A DNA stretch of 64,000 bases from Olsenella sp. oral taxon 807 (GCF_001189515.2 NZ_CP012069.2:310001-374000), one strand, 5' to 3'; numbered from the stretch's first letter, positions 16,342-26,126 are shown. The notes: generated by a model not told the origin, from the sequence alone. Numbers and translations are program-made.

Positions 16342-17781
16342 ATGAGTCTTGAGGAGCGTCTAAATCGCGCACGTGGTGCACGAGGCACCTCTTCGGTGAC
16401 AGTGCAGACTGCTGTCCCGACACAGCAGTCACAAGGAACGAGTGGGGGAGAGTCTCGTTCCGTCGCACGCCCTCAAGCTGCAGCGCGGCGTGTTGCTGCT
16501 AGCTCAGCAGGTATGCTTGCGCCAGTAGCTACGACAAGTCGCTATGGTGATCTAAGAAGGAGCCTCCAGGCAAAAGTCATCGAGGAGATCAACACCACTA
16601 TTGGAGATGCTGCAGACCATGAGGCTGAGCTCGATGATCTCATTCGGCAGGTCGTTTTTGATGAGGCCGCCGAGGTCCCGCGCTCCGATAGAGAGGTCCT
16701 CATACAGGAGATCCATAATGAGGTCATCGGTCTTGGTCCGCTTGAGGATCTGATGAAAGATCCCAAGATTACAGAAATTATGGTCAACGGTGCGAAGGAT
16801 GTCTATATTGAGCGAGATGGACGCATCGCAAAGACAAATGTGACCTTCGAAAACGATGATCATGTTCTGAGGATTCTCGATCGTATCGTCTCTCGAATAG
16901 GCAGGCATGTCGATGAGGCGAGTCCTCTGGTTGACGCACGTCTGGAGGATGGCTCGCGTGTCAACGCCGTCATTCGCCCCGTTGCCATCAAGGGTCCGTC
17001 CATCACGATTCGACGCTTTAGCTCTGCACCTCTTCAGATTGCCGACCTCATGGAGCACGGATCCCTCTCATACTCAATGTCCTCGTTTCTTGAGGCGTGT
17101 ATTCTAGGGAAGGCTAATGTCATCGTGTCCGGAGGTACTGGCTCCGGTAAGACGACGCTCCTTAATATTTTATCTGCGTTTATTCCTGACGAAGAGCGAA
17201 TTGTAACCATTGAGGATGCTGCCGAGCTTCAGCTCGAGCAAAACGATGTCGTTACGCTTGAGGCTCGTCCTGCAAACTCGGAGGGGAAGGGGCGCATCTC
17301 CATCCGAGATCTCGTGAGGAACTCTCTACGTATGCGTCCTGATCGCATTATCGTGGGCGAGGTTCGTTCTGCCGAGACGCTCGACATGCTTCAGGCTATG
17401 AACACAGGCCATGAGGGTTCGCTTACCACGGTACATGCCAACTCTCCGCGCGATGCCATGTCGCGTCTTGAGACTATGGTTCTTATGGGTGGTATTGAGC
17501 TTCCTGTCAAGGCGATTCGAGATCAGATTAGTTCAGCCCTTGACATTGTTGTTCAACAGGCAAGGTTCAGAGACGGCTCTCGTAAGATTGTAAGCATTAG
17601 TGAGGTAGTTGGTATGGAGGGCAGTACCATTACCTTACAGGACATCTTTGTTTATCAGCAGGAAGGTCTTGATGCTAAGGGACGGGTAAAGGGAGCTTTT
17701 AAGGCTACGGGGATTCGTCCACATATTCTCAAGAAATTCAATGAGATGGGTGTCTTCGTGCGTGATGAGTGGTTCTCGTAG
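16342..17781 (+). CDS. tadA: Tad secretion ATPase TadA/CpaF
   Basis: 479-residue GspE-family hexameric ATPase that powers pilin polymerisation. Walker A is VSGGTGSGKTTLLN near residues 262-275. The Asp-box (EERIVTIEDAAELQLEQ), Walker B-type IIVGEVRSAETLDMLQAMNTG and the His-box MNTGHEGSLTTVHAN follow in the family order. The N-terminal 60 residues are Ser/Ala/Gln-rich and probably disordered. GGGAC forms a modest ribosome site inside the end of tadZ. Confidence 0.95.
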   Translation: MSLEERLNRARGARGTSSVTVQTAVPTQQSQGTSGGESRSVARPQAAARRVAASSAGMLAPVATTSRYGDLRRSLQAKVIEEINTTIGDAADHEAELDDLIRQVVFDEAAEVPRSDREVLIQEIHNEVIGLGPLEDLMKDPKITEIMVNGAKDVYIERDGRIAKTNVTFENDDHVLRILDRIVSRIGRHVDEASPLVDARLEDGSRVNAVIRPVAIKGPSITIRRFSSAPLQIADLMEHGSLSYSMSSFLEACILGKANVIVSGGTGSGKTTLLNILSAFIPDEERIVTIEDAAELQLEQNDVVTLEARPANSEGKGRISIRDLVRNSLRMRPDRIIVGEVRSAETLDMLQAMNTGHEGSLTTVHANSPRDAMSRLETMVLMGGIELPVKAIRDQISSALDIVVQQARFRDGSRKIVSISEVVGMEGSTITLQDIFVYQQEGLDAKGRVKGAFKATGIRPHILKKFNEMGVFVRDEWFS

Positions 17782-17802
17782 GGAGAAAAGCGAGTATACG
17801 TT

Positions 17803-18762
17803 ATGGCTATTATTGTTATTCTTTTGGTTTTGGGCGTTTTACTTTGCGTTATCCTCGCATCTCAGTCTAACAATGGGGGCGAGTTGGGTAAGCGCCTGCA
17901 GGAGATTGAGCATCTCGAAGCAGCCGACAGCCAGTCTACGCGCGATCAGGCTCGCAGGGGGCGTCGGGGTTCTGCCGGGCCTGATAATGATGCCATGCGT
18001 CAGTTTCTCGCGAAAATTTATGTCCCTGCGCGACTTCGTACCGGGATACAGCGGGCGGGCGTTGATTTGCGACCAGAGGAGTTTGCTCTGATGTGGATCA
18101 GTGCCACGATGGTGCCGTCGTTTCTTGCGTATCTCTTTACGAACAATATCATCGCTGTTCTTGCGCTCGCGATGCTTGGCGCGATTGCGCCACCCTTCTA
18201 TCTTCACTTTATGACAAATAGGAGGATGGACACCTTCTCAACCCAACTGGGTGACGCGCTTCAACTCATCTCTAATGGTTTGAAGGCGGGGTTTTCATTT
18301 GAGCAGGCTCTCGTCTCTGTACGTACGGATATGGTTCCGCCTATCTCAATAGAGTTTGGTCGGGCCATAAATGAGATGAACTATGGTATGTCCTTGGAGG
18401 ATGCGCTCACTGGGGTGACGACACGTATGGACAGCAGCGATATGAAGCTTCTGACTTCTGCCGTCATGATTCAGCGAAAGACAGGCGGTAACCTTGCTTA
18501 TATCTTGGATAACCTTGCCTTGACCATTCGTGAACGCGTTAAGCTTAAGAACAAGATCAAGACGCTTACTGCCCAAGGTAGGATGTCTGGATATGTTCTT
18601 GGGAGTGTACCAATAGTTCTCTTCTTCGTGATATCTGGAATAAATCCTGAGTATATGTCAGTTTTTTATACAACGACTGTTGGTATTGTCATAGTCGTCG
18701 TTGCGTTATTGCTTGAGGTCCTAGCTTTTGTGATCATTAACAACATGACAAAACTTGTCTAG
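17803..18762 (+). CDS. tadB: Tad inner-membrane platform protein TadB
   Basis: 319 residues. N-terminal membrane helix (IIVILLVLGVLLCVILA), a cytoplasmic charged region, a helix pair near residues 100-130 and the T2SSF domain with QLGDALQLISNGLKAGFSFEQAL. Two C-terminal helices follow. Works with TadC as the membrane platform that TadA turns. Confidence 0.9.
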   Translation: MAIIVILLVLGVLLCVILASQSNNGGELGKRLQEIEHLEAADSQSTRDQARRGRRGSAGPDNDAMRQFLAKIYVPARLRTGIQRAGVDLRPEEFALMWISATMVPSFLAYLFTNNIIAVLALAMLGAIAPPFYLHFMTNRRMDTFSTQLGDALQLISNGLKAGFSFEQALVSVRTDMVPPISIEFGRAINEMNYGMSLEDALTGVTTRMDSSDMKLLTSAVMIQRKTGGNLAYILDNLALTIRERVKLKNKIKTLTAQGRMSGYVLGSVPIVLFFVISGINPEYMSVFYTTTVGIVIVVVALLLEVLAFVIINNMTKLV

Positions 18763-18788
18763 GTCGTTTGGCCTGAGGGGCTCTATTC

Positions 18789-19694
18789 ATGAATTTCAGA
18801 ATATTTATTCTATTTACTGTTCCTGTAATCTATTTGTTCTTATTTGTGACCTTGATGCAGCGACTCGGGTCGGGGGATAAGGTTGCAGCACGACTGAAGT
18901 CCATTGAGGAGCTGGACATCCTAGGAATTGGCATTCCGGAGGAGGAAATTGATTCACCCTCCTTTTTCGATCGCGTTGTTAAGCCAAGGCTAGTGGGTGT
19001 CTCACAGGCTATTAGTTCGAATATTCCAATTGACGAGGAAACCCAGGGCGCGCTTGCCATGGATTTAAAGCTTGCCGGTATAAACATGAGCTCTCAGACC
19101 TATATAGGCATGACTATACTATGCGCCCTAGTTTTAATGGTTCCGCTTGGAATACTTTTTCAACTTATAGGCATTATCCTTGCTGCGTTCGGTACCTTTG
19201 TCGTTGCCCGTGTTATGCTGCAGGCTAAAATTAAACAGAGACGTAAGACAATAGAGAATTCTCTGCCGGATACACTTGATCTTCTCAGTTCCTGCGTGTC
19301 CGCAGGCTTGGGCTTCGATCAAGGCTTGTTGCATGTTATCAAACGTACCGATGGGCCTTTGACGGACGAGCTTTCCCAGGCGCAGCGCGAGATCGCCATG
19401 GGTGTTCCACGTGCTGAGGCGCTCGGGCGTTTAGCAAAGCGTTGTGACTCCCAGCCCATCACATCCTTCGTTGGTGCGATCCTCCAGGCTGAGAGGCTTG
19501 GTGTACCTATTGCCAACATTCTTGAGACTCAGGCAGAGTCAGTCCGTGACTACCATAGACAGCAGATCGAGGAAGAGAGTGCTAAGCTTCCTATTAAGAT
19601 GCTTTTCCCTCTTGTCTTCCTTATCTTTCCCATCATTATCATGGTGCTGCTTGGTCCGGCTATCCTCAAGATCATGAACAGTGGGGCGCTCTAG
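18789..19694 (+). CDS. tadC: Tad inner-membrane platform protein TadC
   Basis: 301 residues with an N-terminal membrane helix, a central helix pair (residues about 100-140) and the T2SSF segment LPDTLDLLSSCVSAGLGFDQ. The last helix is MLFPLVFLIFPIIIMVLLGPA. 26 bp after tadB, same operon. Confidence 0.9.
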   Translation: MNFRIFILFTVPVIYLFLFVTLMQRLGSGDKVAARLKSIEELDILGIGIPEEEIDSPSFFDRVVKPRLVGVSQAISSNIPIDEETQGALAMDLKLAGINMSSQTYIGMTILCALVLMVPLGILFQLIGIILAAFGTFVVARVMLQAKIKQRRKTIENSLPDTLDLLSSCVSAGLGFDQGLLHVIKRTDGPLTDELSQAQREIAMGVPRAEALGRLAKRCDSQPITSFVGAILQAERLGVPIANILETQAESVRDYHRQQIEEESAKLPIKMLFPLVFLIFPIIIMVLLGPAILKIMNSGAL

Positions 19695-19697
19695 GCG

Positions 19698-20060
19698 ATG
19701 AGCATGATGAGCTTAAGGCGAGCAACGCTTGGCACAAGATCCCTTGTGATCGAGACTGCAGATACGTTTTTAACGCGCTTTAAGGGTCTGATGGGTAGGC
19801 GTGAGCTTGCGCCTACACATGCCCTTTTTTTAAAGGGTTGCTCGAGTGTTCATATGTTCTTCATGAAGTTTTCCCTTGACATCGCCTATTTAGACAAGGA
19901 TTTTCGCTTGCTGTATGTAGAGACGCTCCGACCCTGGCAAATTGGGAGCCTTGTGAAAGGCTGTGCTCATGTGCTTGAGCTAAACGCAGAAGAGCTATCT
20001 CCAAGCTGGCGTCCCAGAGAGCTGCTGAGTTTGGGCGATACGGCATTCGATGAGCGCTAA
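19698..20060 (+). CDS. DUF192 family protein
   Basis: 120-residue protein of the DUF192 family (pattern RFKGLMGRREL, ALFLKGCSSVHMFFMKFSLDIAYLD, LELNAEE). Family members are often exported; this one lacks a clear signal peptide, so it may act in the cytoplasm. Such genes commonly accompany archaeal and bacterial type IV pilus-like loci, but the biochemical role is unknown. It begins 3 bp after the tadC stop and is probably co-translated. Confidence 0.8.
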   Translation: MSMMSLRRATLGTRSLVIETADTFLTRFKGLMGRRELAPTHALFLKGCSSVHMFFMKFSLDIAYLDKDFRLLYVETLRPWQIGSLVKGCAHVLELNAEELSPSWRPRELLSLGDTAFDER

Positions 20061-20239
20061 GCCAGATACAAAGGCCATAGACGCAAGTATTGCGAACATT
20101 CTGAGGATTGACTGAATATAAGCTGTTTTAAGAAAACAAACAGGTATGATTCTCTTAATCGCTTGGTAGGGTAATTTGATTGGTGCCGCCTATTGCCCTA
20201 TACTGTGGGATATGCAGTTAATACGAATGGAGCGTTGTT

Positions 20240-22708
20240 ATGGCTAATTCTGCTTTCAGGCTTGTCGATGATGACTTCGATTTCGAAGATCTGGATGAGA
20301 TCGACGATATCGATCTTAATGGTTTGGCCAATCCGGAGGATGATGGTGCTACCGCTGGTGCTCCAGAGGCGAGTACAGGTGAGGCTGGCTACGGTGGCAA
20401 CGTCGACTATGCAAACAATACAGGTTATGCAAACAATACAGGTTATGCAAACAATACAGGTTATGTAGACGCAGGCTATGCTGGCGACGCTGGCATGGGG
20501 GGCGAGGGCGATGCGAACGTCCCCATGCCCACCATGAGTGACAACATGGAGGGCACCCATAGCTTCTTTTTGGAGCCTAATCCCGGTTTCGATACGAGCA
20601 TGTTCGCGGATCCCGCCGCACCGGCTGCTCCGGTACCCGCCCAGGCCGACGAGAATCTTCAGGCCGAGGTCCTTGGGGATGGGACTCTTGAGAACCTTGA
20701 CGGTGTCCTCGAAAAGAGCCTCTTCAATGGCTATAGTCGCAAGAGCGTAAAGGAGTATGTTGATTCCCTCAACAACAATTCGAAGATGATACGTACCAGC
20801 TTTGAGAAGCAAATCAGTGACCTGTCAAAGGAGCGCGCGGATCTTTCGAACGAGTGCAACGTCCTTAGGGCCCAGATCGATGAGATCGAGGGCAAGAAGC
20901 GTGAGCTCGAGGATCACATTGCGGCGACCGAGCGCGAGGACAGGGAACAGGACGACCGCATCAATGACCTGATGTCCACAGTGGACGAGTCGAGACGGCA
21001 GGCCGAGGAGGCCCTTGCCCGCGTCGAGCAAATGAAGGGCGAACGCGCGGCGCGCGAGAAGGCACTCAGCGAGAACGAGGCAGAGCTCGATAAGCTGCGC
21101 AAGGATGTGCAGTCAAAGACCGAGGAGATCAATTCTCTCGACCGTGAGCTTGGCTCGTTCAAGGACAGGGTCAAGTATTATTCAGGTCAGCTCGACTCCT
21201 ATCGCAACGAGGTGAACGAGTACAAGCAGAAGCTTCTCGACTTCACCCAGAAGCTCTCCGAGCACGAGAAGGTTGTCAGCGACGCGAACGCTCTGCGCTC
21301 CCAGGTCGCTGAGCTCCAGGAGAGCGTCAAGGGCTACGAGGAAAGCACGACCGAGCTCAATGCTCGGCTCAAGGAACTCTACCAGAGCAACGAGGCCTAC
21401 CAGCAGAAGAATGAGGCACTTGAGGGACAGGTGCAGACCCTCTCAAGGAAGAACGATACACTCCAGGGTCGCGTCTCCGATCTGCAGCAGCGCAACTCGA
21501 GCCTCAGTAGTCTTGTCAAGAAGCTGTCTGATGATAACTCGCTTGCTTTAAAGCGTATCTCCAGCCTCGAGCAGCGCAACAACGGCTTCGTCTCCCAGAT
21601 TGACAAGCTTAGGGCCGACAGCGAGGCCACTGTCTCGCGCTTGAGCGAACTTGAGGAGCAAAATGATAGCTATGTAGCCCAGCTCGACAAGCTCAGGAGC
21701 GTGCAGCGTGAGTCTGAGGCGATCATAAACAAGCTCAGGTACCAGAACGAGGATTATGTCACGCAGATAGGAACCCTAAAGGACAAGACTGCCGAGTTCG
21801 AGTCCCGTGCCTCCGAGCTCCAGGAACGCAATGATGGCTATGCCACCCAGATCAGCAAGCTTCAGGATGCCCGTGATTCATCTGAGGCTCGCATACGTGA
21901 GCTCCAGGAGCAGAACAAGGATTTTGCTTCGCAGATCGGGTCCCTCAAGAGCAAGAATGCCACCTCAGAGGCTCGCTTGATCGATCTCCAGGAGCAGAAC
22001 GAGGCTTCTGCGGCCCGCCTGAGCAGGCTCCAGGAGCAGAACGAGGCTTCTGCGGCTCGCCTGAGCAGGCTCCAGGAGCAGAACGAGGCCTCGACGGCTC
22101 GTGTCACAAGGCTCAAGCAGAAGAACGATGACTACGTCTCGCAGATCGGGTCGCTAGAAGACAAGAACGCTGCCTCAGAGGCCCGCGTCTTCGAACTAGA
22201 GCAGAAGACCGATGACTATGAGTCTCAGATCGACGAGCTCAAGGATCAGAATGAGGCTTCCAACCTGCAGGTCGCGGAACTACAGCAGACCAACAAGGGC
22301 TTGCGAGAGCGTATTGCGGCCGTTATCGAGCAGGTGGGGGATGCAAAGAAGAAGCTTGAGGTGAGCGAGTCCGAGCTTGGCAAGACACTGAGCTACGCCG
22401 CCTCGCTCGAGCAGCAATGCAGTGAGCTCATCGAGCATCTCAACAAGATGAAGGAGAAGTGCGACCTTCTGACCTCCAAGAACAAGGCTTTGCTTGATCT
22501 TGCGGACAAGTACCGCAGCCAGGTTGAGCAACACAGGAGTGCTCTTCAGCGCATCGAGCAGTACGGTTATGAGGTCAACAAGTTCCAGCACTCCACGAGG
22601 GTCCTGTTTGACGCCGTGGGAGTCCAGCTTGATGATGGCACGGATGAGTTTGGATCCACTCCTTACGAAGCCCAAGATGATGCGGACGAGGATTTTGGTG
22701 AATTTTAA
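20240..22708 (+). CDS. Long coiled-coil protein with DivIVA-like motif, within tad locus
   Basis: 822 residues, no signal peptide. An acidic N-terminal 60 residues (DDDFDFEDLDEIDDIDLNG) and a Tyr/Asn/Gly-rich segment with three YANNTG repeats lead to a Pro/Ala linker. At about 155-180, FNGYSRKSVKEYVDSLNNNS resembles the membrane-curvature-binding start of DivIVA-type proteins. The remaining 600 residues are an almost unbroken coiled coil with heptads and recurring ELQEQNEASAARLSRL. It lies between two groups of tad genes and ends with a strong terminator. A role as a cell-pole or septum scaffold that positions the pilus machine is plausible, in line with TadZ, but unproven. Confidence 0.85.
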   Translation: MANSAFRLVDDDFDFEDLDEIDDIDLNGLANPEDDGATAGAPEASTGEAGYGGNVDYANNTGYANNTGYANNTGYVDAGYAGDAGMGGEGDANVPMPTMSDNMEGTHSFFLEPNPGFDTSMFADPAAPAAPVPAQADENLQAEVLGDGTLENLDGVLEKSLFNGYSRKSVKEYVDSLNNNSKMIRTSFEKQISDLSKERADLSNECNVLRAQIDEIEGKKRELEDHIAATEREDREQDDRINDLMSTVDESRRQAEEALARVEQMKGERAAREKALSENEAELDKLRKDVQSKTEEINSLDRELGSFKDRVKYYSGQLDSYRNEVNEYKQKLLDFTQKLSEHEKVVSDANALRSQVAELQESVKGYEESTTELNARLKELYQSNEAYQQKNEALEGQVQTLSRKNDTLQGRVSDLQQRNSSLSSLVKKLSDDNSLALKRISSLEQRNNGFVSQIDKLRADSEATVSRLSELEEQNDSYVAQLDKLRSVQRESEAIINKLRYQNEDYVTQIGTLKDKTAEFESRASELQERNDGYATQISKLQDARDSSEARIRELQEQNKDFASQIGSLKSKNATSEARLIDLQEQNEASAARLSRLQEQNEASAARLSRLQEQNEASTARVTRLKQKNDDYVSQIGSLEDKNAASEARVFELEQKTDDYESQIDELKDQNEASNLQVAELQQTNKGLRERIAAVIEQVGDAKKKLEVSESELGKTLSYAASLEQQCSELIEHLNKMKEKCDLLTSKNKALLDLADKYRSQVEQHRSALQRIEQYGYEVNKFQHSTRVLFDAVGVQLDDGTDEFGSTPYEAQDDADEDFGEF
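20408..20461 (+). repeat. 18-bp tandem repeat, three exact copies
   Basis: Three identical units TATGCAAACAATACAGGT at 20408, 20426 and 20444, in frame and coding YANNTG; a degenerate fourth unit is on each side. Confidence 0.95.
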
Positions 22709-22776
22709 GAAGGCGGACTAAAGCAGGTACTATAGTTTTAGAACTGCTCGACACGTAGCATAATCGAGGCAAAGAG

Positions 22777-22815
22777 GGTCGCGTCTTTAGTATGAGGAAG
22801 ACGCGACCTTCTTTA
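22777..22815 (+). terminator. Strong Rho-independent terminator
   Basis: Perfect 11-bp stem GGTCGCGTCTT (22777-22787) / AAGACGCGACC (22798-22808) and TTCTTT. Separates the coiled-coil gene from the pseudopilin operon. Confidence 0.85.
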
Positions 22816-23001
22816 TGAGTTGCAGTTCACTTTGCTCAAGCGGGCATACTTGACGACCCAAGAGAGAGGTGAGAGTATATCTGCTACGCAGAACTATGGA
22901 GTGTTACTGAAGTATGGTGAATTTATCTGAATACAAACATAGCATTTAGGCTATACTACTTTCAAAGGCTTTTTGGTGGTTTGGGGAGAGAGGTGGTTCT
23001 G

Positions 23002-23541
23002 ATGAGGCGTTTGAGATTTCTCAGGAGTGTAATCGCAGAAGAGGATGGCCAAGAGATCGTTGAGTTCGCGCTCATCGTAACGTTGCTTATCGTGCTCTTG
23101 GCAGTGCCAATTGATATATTTCGCTATGTCAATACACGTATGATCCTAAACGATGCCGCAACCGACGCCGTCTCGTCTTTGAACAATGATTCGATTGAGC
23201 ACAATACCTGTGAGAGTGATGTCCTCAAAAGCGTGCAGAAGTCGTATGGCTCAAGGCTTACAGATGTTAAGGTTGACAAAATTAATGTGCAAAGCATTGA
23301 GACAAAAGATCCGTATACCTACCACGTCTTTAATAGCGACAAGCAGAACAAGACCCAGTACTCCGATCAATTCGATCCGAGGGACTCAAACTACTACTAT
23401 AAAGAGGTCTCATTGACGCTCAGCTGTACTGAGAATGCAATCACGCCGTTTGGGGGCATGTTCTTTGGTGGTAGTATGAGTTGGACGATCAAGAGCGATC
23501 CCGTGACCTGCAACGTCTACACAGCGGGATATAAGAAATAG
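23002..23541 (+). CDS. TadE-like pseudopilin 1
   Basis: 179-residue minor pilin-like protein. ATG 23002 follows GAGAGGTGG; an upstream TTG is less likely. Short basic leader, then EEDGQEIVEFALIVTLLIVLLAVPIDIF, the TadE Gln-x-x-Val-Glu-Phe-like processing site plus hydrophobic helix. The remaining 140 residues form a polar extracellular part with two cysteines that may pair (NTCESD, LSCTEN) and a third near the end (VTCNV). Likely incorporated into or needed to start the Flp pilus. Confidence 0.85.
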   Translation: MRRLRFLRSVIAEEDGQEIVEFALIVTLLIVLLAVPIDIFRYVNTRMILNDAATDAVSSLNNDSIEHNTCESDVLKSVQKSYGSRLTDVKVDKINVQSIETKDPYTYHVFNSDKQNKTQYSDQFDPRDSNYYYKEVSLTLSCTENAITPFGGMFFGGSMSWTIKSDPVTCNVYTAGYKK

Positions 23542-23612
23542 AGCGTTGATGCTATTGGAGTAATTTATCAGAGTCTTAATGGGTATTTGATCTAGATGGA
23601 TGGGTGTATACA

Positions 23613-24194
23613 ATGATTGAGATACTGAGAAGACGATGGGCTGACACAGCCAAAAGACGCACGTCAGGTCAGGCCTTGGTGGAATTTGTGCTCGTGTTTC
23701 CGCTCTTTATTACGATTCTATTTGCGATCATTGACTTTGGGTGGATGGCGTATCAAAAGGCTGCCTTCGATTACAGTCGTATACACACAAGTTGGGATTA
23801 CGCAGGCCTCGATGTAGGCAACCCATCGTCAACTACCTTTAACTGGAGCTATGAGAAGACTGGTCCGACTGAGTCTTCTAACACATACGACGATACCAGG
23901 GTGCAAACTGCCGTAATGGAGTCTATAAAGAAGGCGCCCTCTATAGGCTTTGACACGCATGAGTTGACGGTTACGAATGCTAAAGTGACGATATCAAATG
24001 TCCCAAGCGAGTCTACTGTTCCAGACAGGAAGGGTGGCGCCACGAAGGCAACAAGGGTTACGCGCCAGGCAAGACTCGAGGCTACAGTCAAATACAACGT
24101 CAAGCCCATCATCGGCCTGCTCATTCAGCCGGTGGAAGTGACTGAAAATATCGATGTAACGCATGTGGTGGGCGACCAGACAAGGACGTACTGA
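23613..24194 (+). CDS. TadE-like pseudopilin 2
   Basis: 193 residues from ATG 23613 (a GTG at 23604 is an alternative). Leader RRRTSGQALVEFVLVFPLF has the full TadE motif GQALVEF, followed by the helix ITILFAIIDFGWMAYQKAA. The ectodomain ends in VGDQTRTY. Its stop codon overlaps the next possible start (TGATG), suggesting translational coupling. Confidence 0.88.
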   Translation: MIEILRRRWADTAKRRTSGQALVEFVLVFPLFITILFAIIDFGWMAYQKAAFDYSRIHTSWDYAGLDVGNPSSTTFNWSYEKTGPTESSNTYDDTRVQTAVMESIKKAPSIGFDTHELTVTNAKVTISNVPSESTVPDRKGGATKATRVTRQARLEATVKYNVKPIIGLLIQPVEVTENIDVTHVVGDQTRTY

Positions 24195-24220
24195 TGTCTA
24201 CTCCAAGGGGGGGTGATGGC

Positions 24221-24838
24221 ATGTTCAAGCAAGTCCACGTATTGCGCTCGACTGCGATAGGGGCCGATGGTGCGCCTGAAGATGGTGAGAGTGGCAACAT
24301 ACTCGTTATGTTCGCGTGTTCCCTCATCGTCTTGATCTTCTTCATTGGCTTGACCGTTGATGTGAGCATGATTCTGTGGCAAAAGGGTCAACTGGTCAAT
24401 GATGCCCAGCTGATCAAGAACAATAGGTTTGTGTATCAGGATTCGGTGCGATATGCAGACAACCCAGGAGAGGAGTTTGAAAAGAGGGCACTTAAGACTC
24501 TTCAGCTCAATGGGTATGAGGGTGATGGCAAAATTTACTTCTATGAGTATTCTCAAAAAAAGGAGGAACGCAAGGTCAAAGTTCGTGTCGAGTTAAATAA
24601 GAAGGCTAATACGTACTTCTTCCAAGTCTTTGGAGTTAAGTCCATACCCATCTCTACCTCAATTGACTTTGAGGATACCTATGGTGATTATAGGGAGAAA
24701 CCATCAGATCCGACAAAGCCTGAGAACAGGGTATGGCATCCAAAAAAATCCGCGTCCGAATATAACGGTACGTATGAATTTAATTCTACATCTGCATCTA
24801 CCGGGCGCACCTCAGAGCACCTGCCAAGTGACTTTTGA
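24221..24838 (+). CDS. TadG-like pseudopilin/minor component
   Basis: 205 residues from ATG 24221, which has AAGGGGGG 8 nt upstream; ATG 24194, overlapping the previous stop, would add nine residues. The segment GESGNILVMFACSLIVLIFFIGLTVDVS is the TadG/Flp-assembly N-terminal helix that follows a Glu-Ser-Gly-Asn processing-like site. The ectodomain is only about 150 residues and has no VWA domain, unlike long TadG proteins; the separate VWA protein at 26127 may fill that role. Confidence 0.8.
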   Translation: MFKQVHVLRSTAIGADGAPEDGESGNILVMFACSLIVLIFFIGLTVDVSMILWQKGQLVNDAQLIKNNRFVYQDSVRYADNPGEEFEKRALKTLQLNGYEGDGKIYFYEYSQKKEERKVKVRVELNKKANTYFFQVFGVKSIPISTSIDFEDTYGDYREKPSDPTKPENRVWHPKKSASEYNGTYEFNSTSASTGRTSEHLPSDF

Positions 24839-24859
24839 TAGACAGGAACTAGCTTTACT

Positions 24860-26062
24860 ATGGTCAACATCGATATCAACATACCTGTGGATAGGCGAAC
24901 GGCCATCGCTGCGGGCGCTGGACTCGTCGCGGTGGTAGGCGGTCTTGCCTACTGCGCTCTTCGACCGAGCATAAAGGTCGTCTGTGCGGAGTCCATAGCT
25001 CCCGCGATGCGGGCTGTGGGTGACAAGTGTCCTTTTGCGCTCTCGATAATTCCGGTGGCGGACGGCGACTGCACTGCGGATAAGGTCTCTTCCCTTGCCT
25101 CGTCCCGGGGCGCCGACGTTATCATCTGGAAGAACAACGCCCCCTTCGAAGACTTGGATGGTTCAAGTCTGGGAAACTTGCAGTCGATTGCGACTGATAT
25201 CTCGGCCGGGTTGAGCTATGCCGTGAACACACAAGCAGAGGTAAAGTCACTGGCGATTTGCGCAGATGCGCCTGTGGCCGTCTTCAACGACGAACTGGTC
25301 AAGGTGATGGACGGTGAGTTGCTCGGCGAACTTATGCAGTTTGTTCTGATGTGTCGCGATTTGCGTGATAGATATCCCGCTGGTGTATTTGGGATAGAGG
25401 ACAGCGAGGCCGACTCATGGGGACTTGCGGCCTGTATTGACTATTTTGCGGCAGCTGTGCCTGATATTGACTTGACAACCATACAGGTTACGGATGGTGC
25501 AGCTGGGGACGGTGATGAGCAAGGTGCAGGTCCGTTCAGCGAGTTTCCTCTGAGGCATTATTTCATACAGCCGGAGGATAAGGCCGCTCAGAGTCCTGCT
25601 GCACTTGAGTCAGGTTTTAAGGAGGGCGCATATCCTGTTGCCCTGATGCGCTTCTCATCCTACGCCTCGCTCAAGACTTCCGGTATCTCCTGTGATGCGG
25701 TGCGGTTGTGGGGAACGTACGATATAACACGACCCGTTTTGTATCCTGCCTACAGTGTTTCTGTCCCGAGTGCTGTCTCTGACGCTGCGGCTAACTTCAT
25801 TAAATGGCTCTTAGGAGCGAAGGGTCAAGGTGCGCTCTGTGGAAGCGTGAGTTATGTTCCGGGGGGGCGAAGTTCAGAGGGTATTAGTCTGGCAAATGAC
25901 CTGTTTGGTTCTGTGTTGAGTACGGGCGAGGAACAATCAGCTGAGGCGGATGACTCAGATCAATCATCTCTGATTTACGCCTCTCCCTCGTGGATGTCCA
26001 AGATTAGTGCGACCTCACGTGAACGATATATGGAAGCTGCAAGAAAGGCTATTACTAGCTGA
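24860..26062 (+). CDS. Membrane-anchored periplasmic-binding-protein-like protein
   Basis: 400 residues. One N-terminal helix (TAIAAGAGLVAVVGGLAYCAL) anchors it; there is no lipobox at a usual position. The body reads like a type 2 solute-binding fold: VVCAESIAPAMRAVG at the start, ADVIIWKNNAPF, ESGFKEGAYPVALMRFSSY and a late WLLGAKGQGAL. The gene is in the pseudopilin operon with a 21-bp gap on the left and 64 bp before the VWA gene. No transporter genes adjoin it, so a transport role is doubtful. It could sense or bind something at the pilus base. Family not certain. Confidence 0.65.
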   Translation: MVNIDINIPVDRRTAIAAGAGLVAVVGGLAYCALRPSIKVVCAESIAPAMRAVGDKCPFALSIIPVADGDCTADKVSSLASSRGADVIIWKNNAPFEDLDGSSLGNLQSIATDISAGLSYAVNTQAEVKSLAICADAPVAVFNDELVKVMDGELLGELMQFVLMCRDLRDRYPAGVFGIEDSEADSWGLAACIDYFAAAVPDIDLTTIQVTDGAAGDGDEQGAGPFSEFPLRHYFIQPEDKAAQSPAALESGFKEGAYPVALMRFSSYASLKTSGISCDAVRLWGTYDITRPVLYPAYSVSVPSAVSDAAANFIKWLLGAKGQGALCGSVSYVPGGRSSEGISLANDLFGSVLSTGEEQSAEADDSDQSSLIYASPSWMSKISATSRERYMEAARKAITS

Positions 26063-26126
26063 TGAGGATGCGTAGGTCAAAGGGTGGAAGTTGGAAGGTA
26101 TTGAAGTGAACGAGAGAGGTGGTACA

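Noticed and set aside
14193-19694. Type II secretion or competence pilus instead of Tad
   Set aside because: The order cpaB-tadZ-tadA-tadB-tadC, separate TadB/TadC platform proteins and Flp-type pilins are specific to Tad.
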